Part shown: positions 1-9,674 of the stretch, one piece after another | Position numbering within the stretch: position 1 is the first letter of the stretch | Layout: every line of letters begins with the position of its first letter | NCBI GenBank assembly: GCA_017792345.1 | Contig: CP051228.1 | Location: 62,001-126,000 of the forward strand | Length of the DNA: 64,000 nucleotides | Direction: 5' to 3' | Source of the DNA: Mesoflavibacter sp. | GTDB taxonomy: Bacteria > Pseudomonadota > Alphaproteobacteria > UBA8366 > Aestuariispiraceae | Notes under the pieces: model-generated | Seen by the model: only the letters and a program-made list of their open reading frames with translations | The model's database searches: none | What the model was told of the DNA's origin: nothing | Position numbers and translations under genes: made by a program

Positions 1-93
1 CTGCTGGGCCTGACCGCCGACAAGACTGCAACCCTGATGGAGCAGTTGCGGCAACTGGATTTCTCCATCGATTTTGGCGGAAAGCTGGGCTGA
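1..93 (+). CDS. 3' end of an unidentified gene
   Basis: The first 30 codons of the window form an open frame that ends in TGA four bases before the next ATG. The peptide ends in LDFSIDFGGKLG and is amphipathic. The close spacing suggests it is co-transcribed with the following msrC gene. Too little remains to name a family, and the gene continues beyond the left edge. Confidence 0.5.
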   Translation: MLGLTADKTATLMEQLRQLDFSIDFGGKLG

Positions 94-97
94 GACC

Positions 98-559
98 ATG
101 AGCAAGGATCGCTATCGCGAAGTCGTTCAACGCATCACCGCCCTGGCCGAGGGCGAGACGGACGCCATCGCCCTTATGGCAACGACCGTCTGCGAGCTGT
201 ACCAGGAGGACGAACGCTTCGACTGGGTCGGCTTCTACCGCAACATCGGCAACGACACGTTGAAGATCGGACCCTATCAAGGCGGGCATGGCTGCCTGAC
301 CATCCCGTTCTCCCGCGGCGTCTGCGGCGCCTGCGCCACGACGGGCGAGGTGCAATTGGTCCCCGATGTCGACGCCTTCCCGGATCACATCGCCTGCGCG
401 TCCAGCACGCGGTCCGAATTGGTCCTGCCGGTCCGGGATGCGAAAGGCAAACTGCTGGCAGTCCTGGACATCGACAGCGATCAGCCCGACGCCTTCGACC
501 AGGAAGACGTCACCGCCCTGGAAAGCCTGATGCGGGACCTCTTCGCCAAAGCACAGTGA
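98..559 (+). CDS. msrC: Free methionine-(R)-sulfoxide reductase (GAF domain)
   Basis: This 153-residue single GAF-domain protein should reduce free L-methionine-(R)-sulfoxide in the cytoplasm, using thioredoxin as electron donor. The three cysteines typical of the fRMsr family are present: C66 in HGC, C76 in the GVCG turn and C100 in HIAC. The family blocks around them (RGVCG, LVPDV, PDHIAC, SELVLPV) are also there, and the length is close to the usual 150-165. The ATG at 98 is preferred over an in-frame TTG at 74, because that one lies inside the upstream gene. Only 4 bases separate it from the preceding stop, so the two are probably one transcript. Confidence 0.92.
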   Translation: MSKDRYREVVQRITALAEGETDAIALMATTVCELYQEDERFDWVGFYRNIGNDTLKIGPYQGGHGCLTIPFSRGVCGACATTGEVQLVPDVDAFPDHIACASSTRSELVLPVRDAKGKLLAVLDIDSDQPDAFDQEDVTALESLMRDLFAKAQ

Positions 560-565
560 CCGAGT

Positions 566-997
566 CTATACGTCCCCGTCTTCCAGGGTGCGCGCGTCAT
601 AGCGCATCCGCGCCTCGATGATATTGGCCTGGTGCGTTTCGGTCCAATCGACCAGCGCCTGCACCGTCATCAGCAATGAACAGCCCAGCGGCGTCAGCGC
701 GTATTCGACCTTGGGCGGGACCGTCGGATAGACCGTCCGTTCGATAATCCCGTCCCGCTCCAGATGGCGCACGGTCGTGGTCAGCATCCGCTTGCTGATC
801 CCGTCGATATTCCGGCGCAGTTCGGAGAACCGCAGCGTCCGCTTTTCCAACAGGGCGATGACCAGCAACGACCATTTGTCGGCGATCCGGTCCAGGATCT
901 GCCGCACCTCGCACCCTTCCCGGCTGTCCCACTGCAACACATCGTAGTCGCAGGTGAGTTTGCAGTTACCCGGTGAATTTGAAGTGCCTTCTTCCAT
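566..997 (-). CDS. HxlR-family winged-helix transcriptional regulator
   Basis: This 143-residue protein has the HxlR (DUF24) layout. A cysteine-containing N-terminus (NCKLTCDYDV, REGCEV) leads into the ILDRIADKWSLLVI helix. A winged helix follows (RFSELRRNIDGISKRMLTTTVRHLERDGII) with the wing RTVYPTVPPKVEYALTPLG. The ATG at 997 gives the family length; an upstream in-frame extension would run into the divergent MFS gene. HxlR regulators often respond to reactive electrophiles or xenobiotics and repress a neighbouring gene. Here that neighbour is the divergent MFS efflux gene, which makes it the probable target. The ligand is unknown. Confidence 0.88.
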   Translation of the reverse strand: MEEGTSNSPGNCKLTCDYDVLQWDSREGCEVRQILDRIADKWSLLVIALLEKRTLRFSELRRNIDGISKRMLTTTVRHLERDGIIERTVYPTVPPKVEYALTPLGCSLLMTVQALVDWTETHQANIIEARMRYDARTLEDGDV

Positions 998-1012
998 AGC
1001 GGCAGACCATGC

Positions 1013-1061
1013 CTTACCTAGGCCGTGGTTACAAGTTGGAACCGGGTGCGGATAAGTAACC
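1013..1061. promoter_or_regulatory. Candidate operator between HxlR and MFS genes
   Basis: The 107-base divergent spacer holds an inverted repeat, GGTTAC at 1027-1032 and GTAACC at 1056-1061, with a related CTTACC at 1013. The position suits HxlR autoregulation together with control of the MFS gene. No clear -35/-10 pair was identified, and the assignment rests on symmetry alone. Confidence 0.35.
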
Positions 1062-1104
1062 GCCCACATCCGGTCCCGTTCAATCGCCCAAAGGAACCCA
1101 CCCA

Positions 1105-2517
1105 ATGACTGCGACCGCAACCGAGCCGGCGGACGGCCGGACCGTGCGAATGAGCGCCCGTGCAAAGGGCGCACTGCTTGTTCTATGCAGCGCGATCTTT
1201 CTGGAAGGCATCGACATTGCGATGCTGAACGTCGCCCTGCCATCCATCCGGGCCGAGCTTGGCCTGTCGACGACCATGCTCAGCGCCGTCGTCAGCGCCT
1301 ATGTCATCGGCTATGCCGGTTTTATGCTGTTGGGCGGGCGGATCGCCGATCTGTTCGGGCGCCGACGGGTCTTTCTGGCGGCACTCAGCGTCTTTCTCGT
1401 TTTCTCCGGTCTCGGCGGTTTCGCGACGGAGGGTTGGATGCTGATCACCGCACGCTTCGTAACCGGCCTTGCCGCCGCCTTCATGACACCGGCGGGCCTG
1501 TCGCTGATCACCACGAATTTCCCGGAGGGGCCGCTGCGGAACAAGGCGATCCTGATCTATGCCGGAACGGCCGCCGCCGGCTTCTCACTGGGCCTCGTCG
1601 CGGGCGGGTTCCTGACGGCGATTAGCTGGCGCTGGGTCTTCTTCGCACCGGTCATCCTGACCGCCCTGATCCTGTGCCTCGCACCCCGGCTGATCGTCGA
1701 TCAGGCACCGCCGCCGGAACGCCGCAAGTTCGACTTCCTGGGCGCCATCCTGATGACCAGCGCAATGTTGAGCGCCACCTTCGGCGTCACCCAGTTGGAA
1801 CGCCCGGACGAAATCACCGTCGCCCTATTGTCCTTCGCACTCAGCCTGGTGCTATGGATTGCCTTTCTGATCGTTGAGCGAAACACGGCAGTCCCGCTAC
1901 TTCGTCTGGGAATCTTCCGGTCGCCGGCATTGGTCCGGACAAACACTGCCACCCTGCTGTTCGCCGGTTCCTTTTTCGGCTTTCAGTTCCTGGTGACGCT
2001 ATACCTCCAGGAAGTGATGAACTGGACCCCGGTTGAGACCAGCTTTGCCCTGTTGCTGATGGGCGTCGACGCCATCCTGGCCCCGACCCTGACACCATGG
2101 CTGGTCAGCAAATGGGGCAATGTGAAAGTGATCTTCGGCGGCCTTGTCCTGGCGGTGGTCGGCTATGCGTTGTTCCTGGGCATGGGATTGGACTGGACCT
2201 ATGCCGCGATGTTCCCGTCCATGCTGGCGCTGGGCATGGCGTTTGCCTTGGCCTACGGACCGCTGACCATCGCCGCGACGGACGGCATCGAGGCGGAGGA
2301 ACAGGGGCTTGCCAGCAGCCTGGTCAATACGGCGTTCCAGTTCGGTGCCGCGCTGGGACTGTCCGCGGTGAGTGCGCTGGTGGTCTACAACCTCGGGATT
2401 GAGGACCATCCCGAAGCACGAATCGAGGCGCTGCGGACCGCGTTGCTGATCCCGGTTGCCGCTGCCACGTTGGCCGCTTTGATCATGATGACCGGCTTCG
2501 GCCGTCGCGCCGCCTAG
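1105..2517 (+). CDS. MFS drug transporter, DHA2 (EmrB/QacA-like) family
   Basis: This 470-residue polytopic inner-membrane protein has the length of DHA2 multidrug exporters. The first membrane helix carries LDG/LEGIDIAMLNVALPSI, the variant of the DHA2 motif 'D-x-T-ivNvALP'. The loop after helix 2 carries the MFS signature GGRIADLFGRRRVF, and the motif C-like region GTAAAGFSLGLVAGGFL lies near residue 160. It probably exports toxic organics by proton antiport. It is divergent from the HxlR gene and ends just before a strong bidirectional terminator. Substrate specificity cannot be read from sequence. Confidence 0.9.
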   Translation: MTATATEPADGRTVRMSARAKGALLVLCSAIFLEGIDIAMLNVALPSIRAELGLSTTMLSAVVSAYVIGYAGFMLLGGRIADLFGRRRVFLAALSVFLVFSGLGGFATEGWMLITARFVTGLAAAFMTPAGLSLITTNFPEGPLRNKAILIYAGTAAAGFSLGLVAGGFLTAISWRWVFFAPVILTALILCLAPRLIVDQAPPPERRKFDFLGAILMTSAMLSATFGVTQLERPDEITVALLSFALSLVLWIAFLIVERNTAVPLLRLGIFRSPALVRTNTATLLFAGSFFGFQFLVTLYLQEVMNWTPVETSFALLLMGVDAILAPTLTPWLVSKWGNVKVIFGGLVLAVVGYALFLGMGLDWTYAAMFPSMLALGMAFALAYGPLTIAATDGIEAEEQGLASSLVNTAFQFGAALGLSAVSALVVYNLGIEDHPEARIEALRTALLIPVAAATLAALIMMTGFGRRAA

Positions 2518-2534
2518 ACCTTAGGCCCAAAAGC

Positions 2535-2570
2535 GAAAACGCCGGCCACACGCTTGGGGCCGGCGTTTTC
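2535..2570. terminator. Bidirectional intrinsic terminator between MFS gene and glnS
   Basis: Perfect 13-base arms (2535-2547 and 2558-2570) enclose a 10-base loop. The arms contain GCCGGCC/GGCCGGC and are flanked by AAAA on one side and TTTT on the other, so the structure can end transcripts from both convergent genes, which stop at 2517 (+) and 2591 (-). Confidence 0.9.
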
Positions 2571-2590
2571 TCATTCAGACTCCGGAACGG

Positions 2591-4264
<1,674 letters not shown>

Positions 4265-4268
4265 GGGA

Positions 4269-5397
4269 TCAATCCAGATCTTCGACGTCGCTCTGATTGC
4301 CGTCCAGCTTGGAGGCCAGCGACGCTTCCAGGAAGTCGTCCAGGTCGCCGTCTAGCACCGCGCCGGTATTGCTCGTTTCCACGCCCGTGCGCAGATCCTT
4401 CACCATCTGATAGGGCTGCAGGACATAGGACCGGATCTGCCGGCCCCAGCCGATTTCGGTCTCGGCCTCAAAATTCTCCTGGGCCGCCGCTTCGCGCTTT
4501 TTCAGTTCCATCTCATAGAGACGGGCCTGCAGCATTTTCATCGCCGTCGCGCGGTTCTTGTGCTGTGACCGGTCGTTCTGACATTGCACCACGATACCGG
4601 TCGGCTGGTGCGTGATGCGGACGGCGGAATCGGTCCGGTTGACGTGCTGACCGCCGGCCCCGGACGCGCGATAGGTATCGACGCGCAGATCGCCGTCATT
4701 GATTTCGATTTCGATGGAATCGTCGATTTCCGGATAGACCTTCACCGACGAGAAGCTGGTATGCCGCCGCGCCGAGGAATCGTAAGGCGAGATCCGGACC
4801 AGGCGGTGAACGCCGCCTTCGGTCTTCAGCCAGCCATAGGCGTCCTGACCGACCACTTTCAAGGTCACGGATTTGATGCCGGCTTCTTCACCGGGGCTTT
4901 CTTCCATCAGCTCCGTCTTGTAGCCGCGCTTGTCGCACCAGCGCGAATACATGCGCGTGAGCATCTGCGCCCAATCCTGGCTTTCCGTACCGCCGGCGCC
5001 GGCATGCACTTCCAGGAAGCAGTTGTTGCCGTCGGCCTCGCCGGACAGCAGGCTCTGCAATTGCAGCTTACCGGCGGTGTCGCGCAGCGCCGACAGGGCG
5101 GCTTCGGCGTCGGCGATCATCGACTGATCGTCTTCCATCTCCGCCAGTTCGATCAGCTCGACATTGTCCTTCAGACCGTTCTGCAGCTCCAGAAAGCCGT
5201 TGATACGGCTTTCCAGCGACGCACGTTCGCGCATCACCTTCTGGGCGGCTTCAGGGTCATTCCAAAGGCTTGGGTCTTCCGACCGGGCATTCAATTCTTC
5301 CAGGCGTTTCGTCGAAACATCCCAGTCAAAGATGCCTCCTCAGCAGTACCAGCGACTGCTTGAGTTCGTCGACCACCGCTTGCGTCTCGGCGCGCAT
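4269..5397 (-). CDS. prfB: Peptide chain release factor 2, expressed by programmed +1 frameshift
   Basis: RF2 releases nascent chains at UGA and UAA. The gene is split into a 23-codon first frame starting at ATG 5397 and ending with an in-frame TGA (5328-5326), and a second frame that continues to 4269. Joined by +1 slippage at CTT-TGA-C the product is about 375 residues. The tripeptide that reads the stop codon is SPY (about 203-205), where E. coli has SPF. The catalytic GGQ is at about 248-250 ([10 protein letters not shown]). Coordinates span both frames. It is co-transcribed with glnS. Confidence 0.95.
5325..5340 (-). promoter_or_regulatory. prfB programmed +1 frameshift site
   Basis: On the minus strand an internal Shine-Dalgarno AGGAGG (5340-5335) is followed after three bases by CTTTGAC (5331-5325). 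This is the same arrangement as the E. coli RF2 autoregulatory site. When RF2 is scarce the ribosome pauses at TGA and slips onto the second frame. Confidence 0.95.
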
Positions 5398-5547
5398 TCA
5401 ACCGCGTCCTTTCCAAATTCGGATTTTCGGTCCTGCACTTAGGCGATGCGGCGCAAACAGGCAAGCCCGGCGGCTATCGAAGGCGAGACACATCATGAAG
5501 GTATACATTGTCAACAATTGATATGTAACGTTGTGGGTCGCGGATCT

Positions 5548-5568
5548 GAACCGCCGGGCGGGCGGTTC
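5548..5568 (+). other. Hairpin in the 5' leader of the chemoreceptor gene
   Basis: GAACCGCC at 5548-5555 and GGCGGTTC at 5561-5568 pair perfectly around a 5-base loop. The hairpin lies just upstream of the AAGGGGGG ribosome site of the next gene. There is no T-run, so it is more likely to affect mRNA stability or initiation than to terminate. The rest of the 190-base spacer is AT-rich around 5505-5530, with an ATTGT/ACAAT inverted repeat, and no promoter could be assigned securely. Confidence 0.4.
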
Positions 5569-5588
5569 ACCAAAAGGGGGGATTTGCC

Positions 5589-7535
5589 ATGAACTTGACC
5601 ATCGGTACCCGCATTCTGCTGCTGACTGCCGTTACCGTTCTGGCGGTTTTCGTCGCCTTCATCGTCTACTTCACCTTCAAACAGCAGGTGGAGACACGGA
5701 ACACGCTGCAATCCCATGTATCCGAAACCGGAAGCCTCGCTTCTTTGAGCGTCGCCAATTGGGTTTCCGCGCGCAGGCTTCTGATCGAAAACCTTGCCGA
5801 CAACATCGAAAAGCAGAGTGCCCCCGATCAGGTCCGCGAATTGGTCAACGCCAAGGTGCTGGAGGACAATTTCCTCTATGCCTATTTCGGATCGAACCAG
5901 GGCGAGATGATCATGTATCCGAATGAGGCCCTGCCCGCCGACTATGACCCGCGAAAGCGACCCTGGTATATCGACGCAACGGCGGCACGGGCCAGCACGC
6001 TGACAGAACCCTATGCCGATGCCACGTCCGGCGCGTTGGTGGTCACGGTCACGACCCCCGCGGTGAAAGGCAGCGATGTCCTGGGCGTCGTCGGCGGCGA
6101 CCTGACGCTCACCACATTGTCCGAGGTCATTCGCGGCATCGATGTCGGTGGGATCGGCCACGCCTTCATGGTCAATGGCGAGGGCACGGTCCTGATCCAC
6201 CCGGACCCCGAACTGTCGTTGAAACCGATTGCCGAGGTCTATGAAGGCGAGAATCTGACCTTCGACGCCAATACCGGCCGCCTGATTGACGGGTCGGGCG
6301 ATCAGATGTTTGCCTTCTTCAAGGTCGAGGGCCTGCCGACGGTACAATGGTATCTGGGCTTCGCCATCGACCGGGACCTCGCCTTCGCCGAACTGGCGGA
6401 GTTCCAGAGGAATGCCGTTGTCGCGGCGGTCCTTGCGGTGCTGATCACCGTTGGCGTCCTGTTCCTGCTGGTGCGCGGATCCGTGTCACGACCGATCGTT
6501 TCCATGACGGACGCCATGACGCGGCTGGCGGACGGCGACCTGCAGGTCTCGATACCGGGTGCCAACCGCCGGGACGAGATCGGGTCGATGGCCAATGCCG
6601 TTACCGTGTTCCAGCGCAACGCCGTCGAAAACCAGCGGCTGCAGGAGGAAACCAAGCGCCTGGAGGAAGATGCCGAGAAGAAGCGCCAGAAAACCCTTCT
6701 GGAAACCGCCGACCGGTTCCAGAGTCAGGTCAGGGGATCGATCGACAAGGCCAGCACGGCGGCCAATGCCATTACCCTGACCAGTCGAGATGTCGAGGAA
6801 ACCTGCGGCCACGCCCAGGGCCGCAGTCAGATCGCGGCGGAATCCGCGTCCGACGTCAACGAGAACGTCGCCATGGTGGCGGCGGCGGTCGAGCAACTTC
6901 GCGCTTCGATCCAGGAGATCAGCGGGCAGACCCAGTATTCGCGGGATGTGTGCCAGAATGCCGAGGATCGCGCGAACCAAGCAGTCGAACAGGTCGAAGG
7001 GCTGGTTCAGTCGGTCAGCCGAATCAACGAAATCGGGACGCTGATTCAGGACATCGCCGCGCAGACCAATCTTCTGGCTCTGAATGCCACGATCGAGGCC
7101 GCCCGTGCCGGCGAGGCCGGGAAAGGTTTCGCCGTCGTCGCAAACGAGGTGAAGAGCCTGGCCAGCCAGACCGCGAAAGCGACCGAGGAAATCTCGCAGC
7201 AGGTGGCCGAGGTGCAAAGCAAGACGTCGGTCACCTCCGACGGGATCAGTCAGACCGTGGACGTCATCGCCAACATCTCCAATGTGATGATGACCATCGC
7301 CACGGCGGTTGAGGAGCAGAACGCCGCGACTGCCGAGATCAGCCGCGCCGTGACCGAGGCCTCGTCGCGTACCAGCAGCCTGAGCGAGGCGGTGCACGAT
7401 TCCCTGGATTCGGCGGTAAAGAGCCAGAAGTCGGCACAGGAAGCAGGCCAGGCCGGCGCCGAACTGGCCGTGCGGTTCAAGGAATTGACCGCGGCGGTCG
7501 ATGACTTCCTGGCCGGATTCCGGGCACAACAATAA
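5589..7535 (+). CDS. Methyl-accepting chemotaxis protein with dCache-type sensor
   Basis: This 648-residue transmembrane chemoreceptor signals to CheA/CheW. It has a first membrane helix at about 8-30 and a periplasmic double-Cache region at about 40-275 ([13 protein letters not shown] and [10 protein letters not shown] are typical Cache blocks). A second membrane helix spans about 277-297 and a HAMP domain follows ([19 protein letters not shown]). The cytoplasmic signalling coil has its tip at [20 protein letters not shown]. dCache sensors commonly bind amino acids, polyamines or other small organics, but the ligand here is unknown. No C-terminal CheR-tethering pentapeptide is seen. The start has a strong AAGGGGGG site 7-8 bases upstream. 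It stands alone, not in a che operon. Confidence 0.95.
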   Translation: MNLTIGTRILLLTAVTVLAVFVAFIVYFTFKQQVETRNTLQSHVSETGSLASLSVANWVSARRLLIENLADNIEKQSAPDQVRELVNAKVLEDNFLYAYFGSNQGEMIMYPNEALPADYDPRKRPWYIDATAARASTLTEPYADATSGALVVTVTTPAVKGSDVLGVVGGDLTLTTLSEVIRGIDVGGIGHAFMVNGEGTVLIHPDPELSLKPIAEVYEGENLTFDANTGRLIDGSGDQMFAFFKVEGLPTVQWYLGFAIDRDLAFAELAEFQRNAVVAAVLAVLITVGVLFLLVRGSVSRPIVSMTDAMTRLADGDLQVSIPGANRRDEIGSMANAVTVFQRNAVENQRLQEETKRLEEDAEKKRQKTLLETADRFQSQVRGSIDKASTAANAITLTSRDVEETCGHAQGRSQIAAESASDVNENVAMVAAAVEQLRASIQEISGQTQYSRDVCQNAEDRANQAVEQVEGLVQSVSRINEIGTLIQDIAAQTNLLALNATIEAARAGEAGKGFAVVANEVKSLASQTAKATEEISQQVAEVQSKTSVTSDGISQTVDVIANISNVMMTIATAVEEQNAATAEISRAVTEASSRTSSLSEAVHDSLDSAVKSQKSAQEAGQAGAELAVRFKELTAAVDDFLAGFRAQQ

Positions 7536-7541
7536 GAAGGG

Positions 7542-8147
7542 TTACCGGCGCGTCCGGGACGCCAGATTGATCAGAACGACCCCGGCCAATGCCGTGGCGA
7601 TTCCGCCCCAGACCGTCGGCTCTATCGTCTCGCCCAGAAGCACGACGCCCAGGACCACGCCGATTCCCGCACGCAGATAGCTCTGGCTGGCGACGCCGGC
7701 CGGGCCCAGCGTGCGGATCAGGCGGAAGTATATCGTCATGGCGAAAGCCGTGCTGAACAGCGCCAGGGCGACGGCGGCGGCGAGACTTTCCGCGCTGGGG
7801 TTCAACGTCCAGGGTCGGTCGACGATGACAGCCGCAGGGATCAGCCAAACCGACGCCCAGATCATGGTGCCCGCCGCCGTCACCCGCGCGGAAAGGTGGG
7901 ACAGTTGCCGACCGTATAGGGCAGCACCGGCATAGAGCATGGCCCCCAGGATCACCGCGCCCTGCGCCAGGACATCGCGGCCCAGCCCGTTCAGCACATC
8001 CGGTCCGACGATCAGGACCACGCCAACCAATCCCGCCCCAGCCCCGGCGCAACGCAGTACGACCGAGATCAACGGATAGGACCCGCCCCATAGCAGGGCG
8101 AGCACCCCCAGCAGGGCGAATTCCCGCCCGTTCGAAGTCTGCGTCAT
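7542..8147 (-). CDS. EamA/DMT-family transporter, internally shortened
   Basis: The 201 residues match the first helix of an EamA transporter (FALLGVLALLWGGSYPLI) and then pass directly into what is normally the end of the first repeat (LVGVVLIVGPDVLNGLG). The second EamA repeat follows complete. A normal DMT exporter of this class has about 290-300 residues and ten helices. About 90 residues, corresponding to helices 2-4, appear to be missing in frame near residues 31-37. The protein may be inactive, or a five-to-seven-helix half transporter. Its ATG overlaps the stop of the upstream gene (ATGA), so it is translationally coupled to the two small genes before it. Confidence 0.75.
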   Translation of the reverse strand: MTQTSNGREFALLGVLALLWGGSYPLISVVLRCAGAGAGLVGVVLIVGPDVLNGLGRDVLAQGAVILGAMLYAGAALYGRQLSHLSARVTAAGTMIWASVWLIPAAVIVDRPWTLNPSAESLAAAVALALFSTAFAMTIYFRLIRTLGPAGVASQSYLRAGIGVVLGVVLLGETIEPTVWGGIATALAGVVLINLASRTRR

Positions 8148-8491
8148 GCGCCGTGCTTTTCGCGCGAGTCCACCGGGGCCTGTTCGCGATCGGTCATGCC
8201 GTAATCGCGGATGACGCTGGCGATCCGCAGACGGTAATCCCGAAACACCCCGTCCCGGCCGGCGGATTGCGCGCCGCGATGGGCCGTCCGGTTACGCCAG
8301 GCCGCCACGGCCTCCTCATCCCGGAAGAATGACAAGGACAGCAGCTTCGACGGGTCGGACAGGCTCTGAAACCGCTCCACCGACAGGAAGCCGTCATGGT
8401 CCTTCAATTCCTCGAACAGGCGTGCGGCAATATCCAGATAGGCCGCCTTGCCGTCTGCGCTGGGCTTTACCTCAAAGATGACCGCGATCAT
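8144..8491 (-). CDS. Antibiotic biosynthesis monooxygenase (ABM) domain protein
   Basis: This 115-residue ferredoxin-like alpha+beta protein begins [11 protein letters not shown]. It contains the family blocks [22 protein letters not shown] and [13 protein letters not shown]. Such proteins act as small cofactor-free monooxygenases or dimeric stress proteins in the cytoplasm. The ATG at 8491 was chosen because the family begins directly with the first beta strand. The gene overlaps the NIPSNAP gene upstream by 4 bases and the shortened DMT gene downstream by 4 bases, so three genes form one tightly coupled operon. Substrate unknown. Confidence 0.85.
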   Translation of the reverse strand: MIAVIFEVKPSADGKAAYLDIAARLFEELKDHDGFLSVERFQSLSDPSKLLSLSFFRDEEAVAAWRNRTAHRGAQSAGRDGVFRDYRLRIASVIRDYGMTDREQAPVDSREKHGA

Positions 8492-8817
8492 GACGACACC
8501 GTCCCGCCATGGGGCAATGACACGCATTTCAGGAAAGTCCGATCCTCGCGCAGAAGGAATTTCTCACGCTGCGCGAATTCATAATTCTCGCGGCCCAGCG
8601 GATCGGCAGCTAGGCGTGCCCGATAAGCCTCATAGGCAGCCAGGCTTTCAATATTGTAAACGCCATAGGCCAGCGTGGACGATCCTTCATGCGGCGCGAA
8701 ATAGCCGACTAGATCGGCGCCGCAGCGCGGGATGGCCTGGCCCCAATTGCGGGCGTATTCTGCGAAGGCGTCCTTCTTGGTCGGGTCGATATGATAACGA
8801 ATGAAACAGGTCAGCAT
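8488..8817 (-). CDS. NIPSNAP-family protein
   Basis: This 109-residue dimeric alpha+beta barrel protein opens with [25 protein letters not shown], the usual beginning of the bacterial NIPSNAP group. The conserved [24 protein letters not shown] and DRTFL blocks follow. Function is not established; the fold resembles that of the ABM protein encoded next to it. It is the first gene of a three-gene unit and is divergent from an ArsR-type regulator whose candidate operator lies in the shared 74-base spacer, so regulation by that protein is likely. Confidence 0.85.
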   Translation of the reverse strand: MLTCFIRYHIDPTKKDAFAEYARNWGQAIPRCGADLVGYFAPHEGSSTLAYGVYNIESLAAYEAYRARLAADPLGRENYEFAQREKFLLREDRTFLKCVSLPHGGTVSS

Positions 8818-8869
8818 CGGTGCCTCCATCAGGTTGCGATGCCCCTGTTTGCCACGTTGCCGACCGACA

Positions 8870-8890
8870 ATGCTTCGGCTAGCATCGAAG
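8870..8890. promoter_or_regulatory. Candidate ArsR-type operator
   Basis: Two interleaved inverted repeats, ATGCT/AGCAT (8870-8885) and CTTCG/CGAAG (8873-8890), end one base before the start codon of the regulator gene. The location fits autorepression and control of the divergent NIPSNAP operon. It is inferred from symmetry and position only. Confidence 0.4.
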
Positions 8891-8891
8891 T

Positions 8892-9575
8892 ATGAAAGAA
8901 GGCCCCGACATAGCCCTGATCGCGTCACTGATCGGCGATCCCGCCCGCGCCAACATGCTGACCGCCATGATGGACGGGAAGGCTTATACCGCCACCGAAC
9001 TGGCGGCCGAGGCCGGGATCACCCAGCAGACCGCCAGTACGCATCTGAAGAAATTGGAAACCGGCGGCCTGATTCTGCAGCGCAAGCAGGGCCGCCATCG
9101 GTATTTCGCCCTGTCCGACGATCAGGTCGGCAATCTGTTGGAATCCATGATGGGGCTGGCGGCGGCTCGAGGGCATGTCCGCACCCGCACCGGCCCGAAA
9201 GATCCGGCCCTGCGGCGGGCGCGCGTCTGTTACGACCACATGGCCGGTGAACTGGCGGTGTCGCTGCTGGACAGCCTGATCGGGCGGGATCTTATTGTTT
9301 CCGAAGGCGAGGATCTGTCGCTGACCGATTCGGGGGGCGCTTATTTCAGTCGGTTCGGAATCGACCTGGACAGCCTGAACACCAGCCGACGCCCCGTCTG
9401 CAAATCCTGCTTGGATTGGAGCATGCGCCGCAGTCACTTGGCCGGCGGCCTGGGTAAGGCGGTGCTGGACCACACCTATGCGGCCGGATGGGCCCGCCGG
9501 GTCGACGGCACGCGCATCGTCGAGTTCACCCGCACCGGCGAGACCGCGTTCCGAAAAGCCTTCGACCTGATCTGA
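8892..9575 (+). CDS. ArsR-type winged-helix transcriptional regulator with C-terminal CxxC domain
   Basis: This 227-residue protein has an N-terminal ArsR-like winged helix ([48 protein letters not shown], about 14-60). A longer C-terminal domain includes [16 protein letters not shown] and [23 protein letters not shown]. Classical ArsR repressors have about 100 residues, so this belongs to the long subgroup in which a C-terminal domain senses an organic ligand or redox state. The cysteine pair CKSC could be a thiol switch or a metal site. It diverges from the NIPSNAP-ABM-DMT unit and probably represses it. Confidence 0.85.
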   Translation: MKEGPDIALIASLIGDPARANMLTAMMDGKAYTATELAAEAGITQQTASTHLKKLETGGLILQRKQGRHRYFALSDDQVGNLLESMMGLAAARGHVRTRTGPKDPALRRARVCYDHMAGELAVSLLDSLIGRDLIVSEGEDLSLTDSGGAYFSRFGIDLDSLNTSRRPVCKSCLDWSMRRSHLAGGLGKAVLDHTYAAGWARRVDGTRIVEFTRTGETAFRKAFDLI

Positions 9576-9601
9576 CGCTCCAATAGACCTGACGCCCCGT
9601 A

Positions 9602-9651
9602 TTGACGCAGCCCGGCGTTAGGGTACCTATATCCGCAATCAAAAATTTGAT
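9602..9651 (+). promoter_or_regulatory. Candidate promoter and palindrome before the class V aminotransferase
   Basis: TTGACG at 9602-9607 and TACCTA at 9624-9629 are 16 bases apart and could serve as -35 and -10. Downstream, ATCAAA-AA-TTTGAT (9638-9651) is a perfect palindrome close to the start codon, in a good place for an operator. The CGGAGG ribosome site follows at 9661. Confidence 0.4.
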
Positions 9652-9674
9652 CATACAAATCGGAGGACGGCCCA

